A stretch of 64,000 nucleotides of DNA from Caenorhabditis remanei (taxonomy: Eukaryota; Nematoda; Chromadorea; Rhabditida; Rhabditidae), in assembly GCF_010183535.1 (NCBI RefSeq), contig NC_071330.1, forward strand, positions 1,559,217 through 1,623,216, read 5' to 3'. This document shows positions 12,001 through 22,133 of this stretch, in pieces. A model generated the notes under the pieces. It saw only the letters and a list, made by a program, of their open reading frames with translations, was not told the DNA's origin and ran no database searches. Every line of letters begins with the position of its first letter. The first letter of the stretch is position 1. The translations under genes were made by a program, and so were the position numbers.

Positions 12001-13963
12001 AACCTTGGTATGTATGGATCTACCCACGAAAAAAACTTGTACCATTTAATGCAATTTAATTCTATTCACGAATGCAATTTAATGCATTTTTTGCATTTTT
12101 GTGCCATAAAAATGCATTATTTTGCGTTCGTGGGTAGGCAAGTTTTCTTCGTGGGTAGATCCAGTAATCTTTCGGATGCAGACCATTGAGGTTACTGTAG
12201 GTCCCAGAATAGTTTTCGGTCATATCCCCCTTGATGAATACAGTTGTCTCCAAAATGCTATGAAGGAACTGGTTACGGTACCTTTAGGATACTGTAGACT
12301 GACGGACCGAATCGAAAGATATCCGGGTTTTGGATCCCTCGAGCACATTGTAGCCGTAGGATAACTTCCGATCCTAGCTTACTGGCTACAGTATACCATA
12401 GGTACAGTAATCCGATCCTCGATTACTTTACTCAAATAATAGATCAGAGCTACAGTAATCGTCTAGAGCACTGAACCACTGGCTACCGTAGTCTCAGGAT
12501 AGCTACAGTACCCCGATTCAGGATCACCCTATTCTCACCCTTATCGCCCGTTTTCTTCTCAAATCTTCTACATCCAAGCAATGCGGACCGATAGTTCTTC
12601 TAATCTTCATTTTTGGTGTCGGAGTTGGAGTCGCCGATTGAACGGGACCCAGACGACCGTGTGGCTGAAAATATCCATTAGGAAGCCACGCCCACTTTTC
12701 GGCGTACCTTCGGAGTCTGTTTTGGAGTCGAAAACGTGGAATGTCTGCCAACAGACTCGCTTCTGATTCTGCTCCGATCGGCGGCGTGGTGAGGTCTGAA
12801 AGCCGGGTTACTGTAGGAACTACCGTATCAATTCGGTTACAGTACGCTTTAGTCACCTACAGTAATCCGTGGACTCACCCTGTCAATGACATTTCTCGCT
12901 GCTACTTTGCAAAATAACTTAATTTTCGCGTTTTTTTGTGAAAATGAAGAGTTTTCAAATAGAAAATTGGCATTTTTTTTCCGTTACAGACAGGCGGCCA
13001 CGTTTTTAAAGAAATGTCAAGATTCTTTAGACATTCCATATGGTTTCAGACGGATTTATAGACCTAGTTCTCAGAGAATGCTTTCTGTTGGACACACGGA
13101 CAAACAGACCGACTGGAGAAGACGCGATTTCTGGACATCTGGACAAACAGACAGACATTCAGGCGATCTGGAAATCTAAATTTGACAAATTTCATGTGAA
13201 ATTTGTCCTAAATTGTCTTCGTCTCCGGACATTCGGACACACCGATATGAGTACGTCTGGACAGACCGACATCTGGATAAACAGAGGAAAAAACGGCGTT
13301 TTTCGACGAAAAATTCTAACTTTCCAGCAGTTTATAATCGGATTTTGAGTTTTGCTCAAATATGTCTGAAACATTTGATATCTTCAATTGTCAACAGATC
13401 GCATTTTAGGAGGAAAAAATTTGAAAAATCTGAATTTTTGGGATTTTGAGCAAGGGCATCATGTGGTTAAGGTTAGCAGCTACCAATCTGACAACGAGGG
13501 TCTGAGTCCGCATGCTAGCAAATTTTTTTGCATTTTTGAAAAAAAAAATGAAATTGAAACCGCCGGCCTAGAAATCCAAACCGAAAAGTTCGGCCACCAG
13601 CACTTTAGAGCATTTTTCTGTCTGAAAATTCGATTTTTTTTTCTGAAATTTTTCATAGTTTTTGAGTATTATAATAAGGGTGTCCATTTATTTCTGCACT
13701 CTCATTCCATTTTCATCCATGTGGACATCTGGACGAACAGACAGACATCCGGATTGAAAAATAAATAGAAATTAGTCAATCCAAGCCGATTCATCAAAAA
13801 AATGTATGAAATTTTTCGCAATTTTTCATCATTTTCAGGTCTCGCATTCGTGTTCAAGAGCATCTTCCGACTCGAGCTCAACTACACGTACCCACTGAAA
13901 TACGTGCTCGGCGACTCGATTATGGGCGGTTTCCATATCGGAGCAGGCGTCAATTTCTTGTAG
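6075..13963 (+). CDS. gop-3: SAM50/SAMM50 outer-membrane barrel assembly protein
   Basis: Mitochondrial outer-membrane component of the SAM complex, which folds and inserts beta-barrel proteins (family knowledge). Six exons join in phase: 6075-6500, 7697-7894, 7940-8081, 9356-9426, 10150-10492 and 13839-13963. They give 434 residues, the length I recall for C. elegans GOP-3. The N-terminal POTRA-like part is followed by the Omp85-type barrel, with [20 protein letters not shown], the LASRG segment and RGFGL. The protein ends in [10 protein letters not shown], matching the mitochondrial beta-signal (polar-x-Gly-x-x-hydrophobic-x-hydrophobic). ATG 6075 is chosen because it follows a TTTTCCAG trans-splice acceptor by 14 nt, and the earlier GTG is upstream of conserved sequence. 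The donor at 8082 (GTGCGG) is weak but needed to reach the conserved [13 protein letters not shown] exon. Intron 5 (3.3 kb) hosts a minus-strand gene. Confidence 0.95.
6501..7696 (+). repeat. gop-3 intron 1: tandem ~135-bp repeat
   Basis: Six or seven successive units each contain AGAAGTTAGGTATAGTGGGA, followed by AAAAGCTGAAATTTT, a GAAAATACG stretch and TTTTTATGGCTGAAAA. Unit starts are near 6500, 6628, 6765, 6907, 7046, 7181 and 7317. Units have diverged. The last 250 bp of the intron is non-repetitive and includes one CTGGCGTGCC/GCGCGTTTT-type motif and one ACATTCGGACAAACAGACAG motif. Confidence 0.8.
8082..9355. other. gop-3 intron 3
   Basis: Holds a GGGCCGGGCCG-rich imperfect palindrome (about 8200-8470; ends CATACTTGCAACGGGCC and its diverged mirror, with no clean target duplication) and several CTCCGCCC/GGGCGGAGC motifs. 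No coding potential. Confidence 0.6.
9427..10149. repeat. gop-3 intron 4: GGCGCGTTTT motif series
   Basis: Six spaced copies of a short motif of the form CTGGGGTGCCTT-GGCGCGTTTTC, at about 9436, 9518, 9660, 9828, 9914 and 10011, separated by A/T-rich filler and CTCCGCCC motifs. No ORF of interest. Confidence 0.65.
11415..12795 (-). CDS. Unrecognised gene nested in gop-3 intron 5, 5' end not found
   Basis: Three minus-strand exons join without breaking frame: 12795-12539 (enters in phase 1), 11746-11657 and 11609-11415 (TGA at 11417-11415). The last intron is 47 bp, the usual Caenorhabditis size, and all acceptors are TTTCAG or TTCCAG. The 149 visible residues include [17 protein letters not shown], a TPTPTPK stretch, [14 protein letters not shown] and an acidic then Gly-rich tail ending STIVID. 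I do not recognise a family. No upstream exon with a matching phase could be placed: the short ATG-containing candidate near 12885-12905 ends in the wrong phase. So it is either a gene whose first exons I missed or a decayed or partial copy. Flanks are full of CTACAGTA-type repeats. Confidence 0.6.
13452..13540 (+). repeat. tRNA-like module with T-rich tail
   Basis: Contains GTGGTTAAGGTTAGCAGC (A-box-like), ACCAATCT and GAGGGTCTGAGTCC (weak B-box). It is followed by AAATTTTTTTGCATTTTTG, the tail shared with the other tRNA-like modules in this window. It does not fold as a functional tRNA by eye. Confidence 0.5.
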
Positions 13964-14275
13964 AATCCCAATTCTTCCACCATAATTCCACCACGAATTT
14001 TTCAAAAATCACAGATTTTTCCAAATCATTTTATTATTTCCTTTATTGTTTTTTTGTAATAGTGAAACCTGTGCTAGATCCGTTTTTTTTCAATTTTCTA
14101 GGCCCTAAATAGCCTTTTTTGTCGTCTAGGAGACCCCTTTTTTCAGTTTAAAAATGAACTTTTTTCGATTTTTCACATCAATTTTTTTGTATTTTTTTGC
14201 CAAATAATCGATTTTACTCATTCATTTTTATCTGTTTTTTCACTCATTTTTCAGATTCCAATTCCAGAATTTCAG
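13964..14275. other. gop-3 to hap-1 intercistronic spacer
   Basis: About 310 nt of T-rich sequence between the gop-3 stop and the trans-splice acceptor AATTTCAG (ends 14275). No gene. No clear AATAAA was seen. The spacing is compatible with two cistrons of one operon. Confidence 0.6.
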
Positions 14276-14283
14276 GGAACAAA

Positions 14284-17200
14284 ATGAGCCTTCGAAAGAT
14301 CAACTTCGTCACTGGAAACGCTGGAAAATTGCGAGAAGTTAAGGAGATTTTGAAGAATTTTGAGGTAAATAGAGAGTCTCGAAGCGAAAATTACAGTAAT
14401 CCGTTAAAAAACGTTGAAAATTTTTGAAAAAGGGTGAAAAATCGTGCTTTTAGTCGAAAATTGAGTAAAACCTGGATCTCGACACGAAAACTACAGTAAC
14501 CCAAACAAAATTTTCTCAGTTTTTGAGCTAAAAAGTCAAGTTTTAGGGTCCCGACACGAAAACTACAGTAACCCCCGATTTAAAGACGCATAGATCATAA
14601 TTATACTTTTCTGAAAGCTCTCGGTGAGGTGAATACGAATTCTTGAGAATTTTCAGCTTAAAATGTGCATTTTTCAGTCAAAAATCGCTTCGATGCGGTT
14701 CGGAGTTTAAATTTCTGAAATCAGCTCACTTTGAGCTTCAAAATGAGTACCGCCTTGGGTCTCGGAGCGAAAATTACAGTAGCCCTCTATTTAAAGCTAT
14801 TTAAAGGCGCACGGCCTGTCAAAACTTAGTTTTCCAGTCTAAAATCGCAATTTCCGCCCATTTTTTCATGAAAATCGCAAAAATCAATGAAGGTTACTGT
14901 ACATTTCGTGGCAAGACCCATATATCCCCAAAAATCGATTTAAAAAATCATTTTTCAGGTAACCAACGTGGATGTGGACCTGAACGAATATCAAGGAGAG
15001 CCGGAATTCATTGCGGAGCGAAAGTGTAAAGAGGCCGTCGAAGCGGTGAAGGGACCCGTCTTGGTAGGGAGAGAAAATCGATAATTTGAATGGGAAATTT
15101 GAGATTTTGGTGGGAAAATGTATATGCGCTCCATTGAGAAACGTACACGCTACGCGACCGCGCCGCCTCTAACACAATCAATAATTCCCCCTCCACTGAT
15201 AGCAACACACGCTACGCGACCGCGTCGCTCCCCATCTTCTTAGCGAAATCAATATTCAGCGCTCCACCGAGAATCGTACACGCTACGCGACCGCAACGCA
15301 TGAAAATCAATACAAACAATTATCATAAGCTTCTTTATTCGGTATCATTTAGAAAATAACACAAGAAATTAGGAGAAAAGAAGACTTATGACCAAAAAAA
15401 AGAAGGTTTTCAATCAGAAATTATGGAGATTCAGTTGTTTCCCTCGAAGATCTCCTTTGGTGGATGAACCCATCCATCGGCCTCATCGAAGAAGTTGGCC
15501 TCTGGTTTACACTCGACTCCAAAGTAGGCGGCGATCTCCTCAATTGACAAAACCTCGACCTTCTTCGCAATGACGAATCCGATGCAGTGCATGAAGTCGG
15601 TGCACTCCAAGAAGTTGGCCAACTCGATGATCGACTTGAGCTCATCGAGATCCATAGCATTCGCCTCTGGGAAGTCCTCTGGCTTCGTGTCCCATGAGTC
15701 TTCAGCTGGCTTGATGTATTTCAGAATATGAGAGAACAAGAATTCCCCTGATTTCTGTGGGAATGGAATATCGATTGGAGCGTCTACAATCGTATCCTCG
15801 GTTTCCCAATTGGCATTCTAAAAGAGAATATTGATTAATTATTGATTTTTGGTTTTTTTTAAACTTACATCTGCCTCGATGGCTCTTGCAATAGCCGGAC
15901 ACTTTTTGATCACTTCTCCACATTTGAGATCCAAAGGCTTATCAGAGTCCTTGAAGTTGATTTTGATCTCAGTAACTGGCATGACTACAGTAGTCGTGAG
16001 AACTTGGGGAAATACGGGAGTATGGGGAGGGATGGGGGGTTGGGGGATAGACAAGACAAGAGAGCACAAAGTCACCACAAATCGAGAAATGAGATGAGAT
16101 GAATGAGATGGATATCCAGTCGACGACTCGCCTTATATAGGAGAGGACAGATGTGTACGCAGCTTGGGTCTCGAGTGGAAATTCTTGAGAGAGGATTCTG
16201 GGAAGATAGCTTATGGGAATCAACTCGATATTATTGAGTGAGGGGGTGAAGAGGGGGAAAGGGAAGATCGAGATTTAGGAGATGATCTAACTGTAGATCT
16301 CGGTGAGAACCGACCGAACCCTGAAATGCTCGTTGATCTTAGACCGTAACAGTCCGGAATCTAGTCCGGAAACAAGAGCCAACAATGGTTTTCACGGATT
16401 TCAGTGGGAATTCCTATCCTCCAGAATTCCGACTTCCGGGTTTTTTATTGCTTCCGATTTCCGGAAAAGGAATTTTCACTTTCATGCAACTCTGGTAGCT
16501 TCGTAATCATCATCACTGCGGCTTGAGATAGTATAGAGTCTTGGTCAATCGACATGAGCTCAACGTGACGAATGTCGTCAGTTTCCGGGTATTCCATGAG
16601 TCTATGTCACTGACTCATTCTGGGTTGGATGGCGAATCAACATGTGCCGCGGGCCGGACCAACGTGTCAAACTAATCGAAAAAGCCACTATAGTCCGGTC
16701 CGTAGTAGGTCACGGACATTGTTTATAAATTTTAGCCGTTTTCAGTTGAAAATGACCAAGGATGTTTCGGTATTCCTAATTGATCTACAAAGAACATTTT
16801 GTATGAACTGTACAGATCAAAAGTAGAGCTCCATTTTTGTAGTGGACAATTTTTTTGTACGAGCACTCTCTAGCAAGTTACAGGCCGGCGAATATATTTC
16901 TATCTTCCAGGTAGAAGATACTAGTCTCTGCTTCAATGCGATGGGTGGTCTACCGGGACCGTATATCAAGTGGTTTTTGAAGAATTTGAAGCCAGAAGGA
17001 CTTCATAACATGTTGGGTTAGTCACATTGAATGGGAACATTCAAAAAATTATTAGAGTTTTCAGCCGGATTCACCGACAAGACCGCCTACGCTCAATGCA
17101 TTTTCGCATATACTGAGGGACTTGGGAAGCCGATTCATGTCTTTGCAGGTATGTGGACATCGGGACAGACAGAAAGATAGACAGACATTGCAAACTTGTG

Positions 17201-17881
17201 AATTTGCTGTAGAATCCCGTAAATCTACACAAGCTTCCCCGTAAGCCTACATAAGCTTCCCCGTAAATCTACACAATCTCTACCGTAAATCTACACAAGC
17301 TTCCTCCGTAAATCTACATAATCTTCTTCGTAAATCTACCCAAGCTTCCCCGTAAATCTACACAAGCCTCCCCGTAAATCTACATAACCTTCCCCGTAAA
17401 TCTACACAAGCCTCCCCGTAAATCTACACTAACTTCCCCGTAAATCTACACTAGCTTCCCCGTAAATCTACACTAACTTCCCCGTAAATATACACAACCT
17501 TCCACGTAAATCTACACTAACTTCCCCGTAAATATACACAACCTTCCACGTAAATCTACACAAGCTTCCCCGTAAATCCACACAAGCTTCCCCGTAAATC
17601 TACACTAGCTCCCCCGTAAATCTATACAAGCTTCCCCGTAAATCTACACCAGGTCCTTGATAAACAGCTACAAAACCTCCCAAATCCCCATTTTTTTTCC
17701 AGGAAAATGCCCTGGCCAAATCGTTGAGCCACGTGGTGACCGTGACTTCGGATGGGATCCATGCTTCCAACCGGACGGATTCAAGGAAACATTCGGAGAA
17801 ATGTCGAAAGAGGTCAAAAATGAAATCTCGCATCGAGCCAAGGCGTTGGAGTTGCTCAAAGAGCATTTTGAGAAGAATTGA
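14284..17881 (+). CDS. hap-1: Inosine/xanthosine triphosphate pyrophosphatase
   Basis: ITPA/HAM1 family: hydrolyses ITP, dITP and XTP to monophosphates, cleaning the cytosolic nucleotide pool (family knowledge). Exons 14284-14364, 14959-15063, 16911-17016, 17065-17148 and 17703-17881 join in phase to 184 residues, slightly shorter than the human enzyme. Visible signatures: [10 protein letters not shown] near residue 10 (nucleotide-binding T-G-N-x-x-K), VEDTSLCF near 63-70 (acidic metal site), FGWDPCF at 141-147, and ISHRAKAL at 167-174 (the SHR base-recognition motif). ATG 14284 lies 8 nt after the trans-splice acceptor. Intron 2 (1.8 kb) contains an SKP1-related gene on the other strand; intron 4 is a minisatellite. 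Third or later cistron of the gro-1 operon. Confidence 0.96.
14365..14958. other. hap-1 intron 1
   Basis: Repeats of the type CGAAAACTACAGTAACCC (around 14,390, 14,490, 14,560 and 14,770). No gene. Confidence 0.6.
15334..15339 (-). terminator. Polyadenylation signal of the SKR gene
   Basis: AATAAA on the minus strand, about 95 nt after the SKR stop codon. Confidence 0.6.
15431..15982 (-). CDS. SKP1-related (SKR) protein, nested in hap-1 intron 2
   Basis: Two exons, 15982-15869 and 15817-15431 (TGA), encode 166 residues. SKP1 proteins link F-box proteins to cullin in SCF ubiquitin ligases. The N-terminal half has the BTB/POZ-like SKP1 fold start ([21 protein letters not shown]). The C-terminal half has the dimerisation region: [11 protein letters not shown], then [44 protein letters not shown]. 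The canonical WCEDK end is replaced by [11 protein letters not shown], as in divergent nematode SKR paralogues. A TATATAA box (16138-16132), a short spliced intron and AATAAA (15339-15334) give it a complete gene structure independent of the host. Which SKR subgroup it belongs to cannot be decided by eye, and I do not recall such a gene in C. elegans hap-1. Confidence 0.9.
16131..16140 (-). promoter_or_regulatory. TATA box candidate of the nested SKR gene
   Basis: Minus-strand CTATATAAGG lies about 150 nt upstream of the SKR ATG. It suggests the nested gene has its own promoter inside hap-1 intron 2. Confidence 0.5.
17160..17690 (+). repeat. Minisatellite in hap-1 intron 4
   Basis: Some twenty tandem units close to CCCCGTAAATCTACACAAGC, with period about 20-22 bp, filling most of the intron. 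The same unit family fills gro-1 intron 1, about 1 kb downstream. Confidence 0.9.
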
Positions 17882-18034
17882 TTACTTAATTGTTGTCTTT
17901 TATGTTTCAAATTGTTGCTAATTTATAAAATTTTCGTTTTTTTTTCTCATTTTCCCACCAAAAATCGGTCATTTTCCCACTTTTTTCCTGAAATTTTCTT
18001 TTTTTCCTTGTTTCCTAGATTTCCATGATTCCAG

Positions 18035-18047
18035 ACCCCTCTAGTAT
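18035..18047 (+). promoter_or_regulatory. Trans-splice site and 5' UTR of gro-1
   Basis: ATGATTCCAG ends at 18034, leaving a 13-nt leader before ATG 18048. With only about 150 nt between the hap-1 stop and this site, SL2-type trans-splicing of a downstream operon gene is the natural reading; the leader type itself is not visible in DNA. Confidence 0.65.
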
Positions 18048-21000
18048 ATGCTAATACGTCGAATACTGCAATTCCTGACGCCCGCCATCCCAAAAATGAG
18101 AAAAGAGCCGATAATCTTTGTGATCGGATGCACGGGAACCGGAAAAAGCGATCTCGGTGTGGCGATTGCGAAGAAGTACGGTGGAGAGGTGATCAGTGTC
18201 GATTCGATGCAGTTTTATAGGGGTATGTCAATAATCTCGTAAATCCACACTAAAAATTACCGTAAATTTACACAGAGTCTCGTAAATCCACATCAAAGAT
18301 TCTCGTAAATCCACATGAAAGAATCTCGTAAATCGACATGAAAGATTCTCGTAAATCTACACAAAGATTCGTAAATTGACACAAAAGATCCCCGTAAATC
18401 TACACACAGTCTCGTAAATCGACACCAAAGATTCTCGTAATTTCATTAAAGGCTTCTCTAGTTACTGTAGCCTTCCGTAAATCTACCCCAAGCTTCCCGT
18501 AAATCGACACCGCGTTTACCGTATCTCCACACAGACCTTCTCGTAAATAAATCGACATGAACCTTCAGTAGTCCAAGCTCTCCGTAAATCTACACAACTC
18601 TCCGTAAATCTACACCAAACATTCCCGTAAATCGACACATTGTTCCGTAAATTCACACAGAGTCCCATAAATCTACACAATCCCTCCGTAAATCTACACA
18701 AGCTTCCCCGTAAATCTACACAAGCTTCCCCGTAAATCTACAGGATCTCTCCGTAAATCCACAAAACACTCCCCGTAATCTCACACCAAACCTCCCGTAA
18801 ATCTACCCCAAACTCCTAGTAAATCCACATAGTCCCACACTGTAAACCTACCGTAATTTTCCCGTAAATCCACCCCATCCCTTCGTAAATCCACACCTCC
18901 TTCCCTTTTCCAGGCCTCGACATCGCCACGAACAAGATCACCGAAGAGGAATCCGAAGGCGTCCCCCATCATATGATGTCATTTCTGAATCCATCGGATT
19001 CAGCGACTTATAATGTACACCAGTTTAAAGAGGCCACGCTGGATCTTATTCAGGTAATCTAGGCTGAAAATTTCAAAAAATGGGGGAAAAAATTCCAGAA
19101 AATCCGTGCCCGCTCCAGAATCCCGATCATCGTCGGCGGTACCACTTACTACGCGGAAAGTGTGCTCTACGAGAACAATCTGATCGAGACCACCACCTCC
19201 AAATCACGTACCTCATCTGAATCCTCTTCATCTGAATCCTTTGACGTCACCCCCGACGACGTCACAGTCACAAATGAAGAATTATGGGCGGAGCTTCGAA
19301 AAGTGGATGAGAAATCCGCGTTGCTTCTCCACCCAAACAATCGATATCGAGTACTTCGAGCCCTTCAAATCTATAAAGAGACGGGCGTTCCGAAGAGTGA
19401 ATTCGTGGAGAAACAGAAGTCAGATGAGAGTGTTGATCTGGGGGGACGATTGAGATTCGATGATTCTTTGGTGATTTATATGGATGCGACGCCAGAAGTG
19501 TTGGAGGAGAGACTCGATGGGCGGGTGGATAAAATGATTCGGATGGGGCTGAAGAGGGAGTTGAGCGAGTTTTATGAGGAGGTACGGGGCAGAAAATTCG
19601 CTCTATTGATAGTGAGAAGGACATCCGGACTGACATCCAGACAAACAGATTTCTTGAAATAGCGGTTTTTGTTAATTTCGTTGTGAATGTTACAAACGCG
19701 CCCTATTGCTAATTGCATCATCTTTTTTGATAGTTCGGTAGAGCGCAGATGCTCCTTGCCTAGGCTTACAGACTAATCAGCCGAAAGTTCATGAGGAGGT
19801 ACGGTAGGGAGAAAATGCGCTCTAGTGAGAATGTTTTCTCGGGATCATGGACATCCGGACAAACTGACACACAGATAGAAATATGGACATCCGCCATTTT
19901 TTTTCGAATTTTTAGCATTTTTCGCTAAAAAGTCGATTTTTGAGGTGAAAAATGTCTAAAAAGTCCAATATTTGGAGAAAAATCACTTTTTTCTCTAGAG
20001 TTGTACAGCGGACATCCGGACAAACTGTCACACAGACAGAAATATGGGAATCCGGATAAACAGACACACAGACAGAAAGACAAGCAGGATGACCAATTTT
20101 AGGATTTTTCGCTGAAACATTTGATTTTTGATGTGAAAAATGTCTATAAACTCGATTTTTTGACACAGAAATCACTTTATTTTTATTTTTATCAAAAAAT
20201 CGTGATAAAATCAGAAAAAAACCATTTTCTTTGTCTTTTTTGATCGGAAATCTAAAAAATTCTTGATTGTATTCAGCAAGTGCGCTCCACGGATAATCTT
20301 GATTCTTGAGAAATCTCTAGTTTTTCAATAGAGCGTAGTTGCATAGGATGTCTTCAGAAAATTTGGACATCCGGATACACCGACAGACAGATATTTTTAA
20401 ACTGAGACAGTTTCCTGTGGACCGCAGCTGCTCCTTAACCAGATTTGCACAAACGTGCTCTATTGAGAATTCCTGAAATTCGAGCATTTGCAAAGTTCGG
20501 GAGAGCGCTTCCGCTGCTCTTACAAATGCGCCCTTCTGATCATAGGATCTCTGGAATTTCGATAGAGCGCGTTTGATGTTTCTTAAGATATCTCCTCTGA
20601 AAATGCGCCCTATTGCCAACTAGCTACTCTACAGTAGTCATAGTTCAATAGAGCGCAGATCCTGATACCAGTGGGTCTCTGGACATCCCGACACACAGAC
20701 AAACAGATATTCATCTGGAAGATGGAAGGACAAACGCATATTCTCATTTCTCACAGTCAGATAACCCCAATTTCCCATCCGGTTGCCACGTCACCCGTGT
20801 GGTGTATGTGGGAAGAGACACCAACTGTGTCCATTGGGTCTCTGGTTCAATCCTCCCTGAGTCATAAAGCAATGAAGAGTCATTTGACACGAAATGACGT
20901 CATATCGTTGACACTCAAAAAAAGACTGCAAATTCCCAATCGTTTCGGAATACAGTCCGTCGACGAGGTGGGCGATCGTCTAATCTTCTCTCTGAGCTTT

Positions 21001-22097
21001 TTTGAGTGAAAAAGCGAGAAAAATGAGCGAAAAATTGGGGACTTTGGAGATCCAATATACAAAAGATCACAAAACTCAGGGTTGTCTGTCATTCTGTAAC
21101 TCCGGATGTCCTCAATGTGTCTGTTACTATGCAAATACGCTCTATCGCAAAATTAGTTGGTTTTTAAACCTTTTTAGCACGGCAAGATTTTCCGTTAGAA
21201 ATTGCAATAGAGCGTACTTCAATCTGACAGGATTCAGAACACTGTCTGTCTGTTTTTCCGGATATCCGGATGTCCAAATTTTCTGAAAACAACCTGTGAA
21301 ACTACGCTCTATTGCAAAACAAGAGATTTCTCGAAAATCAAGATTATCAGGGGAGCGTGCTTGCTGAATATGTTTCTGAATTTTTTGAGATTTCCGGTAA
21401 AAACGGTCAGGAAAATTGCTTTTTTTTTCGATTTTTATAACGATTTTTTGAAAAAAAACGATGAAAAAGTAATTTTTGTGAAAAAATGCGAGTTTTCAAA
21501 CACAAAACCAAAATTTTTGGGCGAAAAATGGCAAAATCCCAAAAAATTGGAAGAAACAGTAGAAAATTGGTCATCCCGCTTGTCTGTGTATGTGTCTGTT
21601 TTTCCGGATGTCCATTTGTCTGTCTGTGTGACCGTTTGTCTGGAATCCGGATGTCCACTACACGATTTCCGAGAAAATTGGGAAAGAAAATCACGAAATT
21701 TTCGACTTTTTAAAAACCAGCGATTCTGTCCGGATGTTCATCTGTCTATCCAGATGTCCTCCACATTCTAAATTCCAATTTTCAGCACCACGACTTCATC
21801 CACCACAACAAGTACGGCGTGATGCAATGCATCGGTCTCAAAGAATTCGTTCCGTGGCTCTCCCTGGATCCATCCGATCGTGAATCCCCTCTTGGAGAGA
21901 AGCTATTCAAGCAGGGATGTGATGACGTGAAGCTCCACACCCGACAATACGCCAGAAGGCAACGACGATGGTATCGATCGAGACTTTTGATTCGATCCGA
22001 CGGCGATCGGGTAAGAGTTTCCCCCCGCCGCCGCCGCCGCACTCTCCTCATTCTCCTTTACCTCTCCCTCTTTCGCGGCTTCCGTGGCGCAATAGGC

Positions 22098-22133
<36 letters not shown>

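Larger units (their letters stand above)
10493..13838. other. gop-3 intron 5 outside the nested gene
   Basis: Besides the minus-strand gene, this 3.3-kb intron holds: GGCGCG-type motifs (10,550-10,720); many CTACAGTAACC/GGTTACTGTA motifs (11,760-12,870); an inverted repeat (about 12,016-12,167) with arms GGATCTACCCACGAA; ACATCTGGACAAACAGACAG motifs (13,090-13,290 and 13,720-13,760); and a tRNA-like module (13,452-13,540). Confidence 0.65.
15064..16910. other. hap-1 intron 2 around the SKR gene
   Basis: Flanking the nested gene are ACACGCTACGCGACCGC motifs, three copies (about 15,145-15,295) each preceded by GCTCCA. On the other side are a GGAATCTAGTCCGGAA block ending in CAACTCTGGTAG (16,350-16,500), a partial copy of the GGGCCGG/GTAGTAGGTCACGGAC MITE (16,650-16,722), and a fragment of the GTAGATCAAA element (about 16,780-16,880). 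Confidence 0.6.

Noticed and set aside
12885..12905. First exon (ATG TCA TTG ACA GG) for the nested minus-strand gene in gop-3 intron 5
   Set aside because: It has a good GTGAGT donor but ends in phase 2, while the next exon needs phase 1; joining gives an early stop.
17160..18913. CRISPR-like regularly repeated arrays
   Set aside because: Units are contiguous and diverged without unique spacers, and lie in nematode introns; they are minisatellites.
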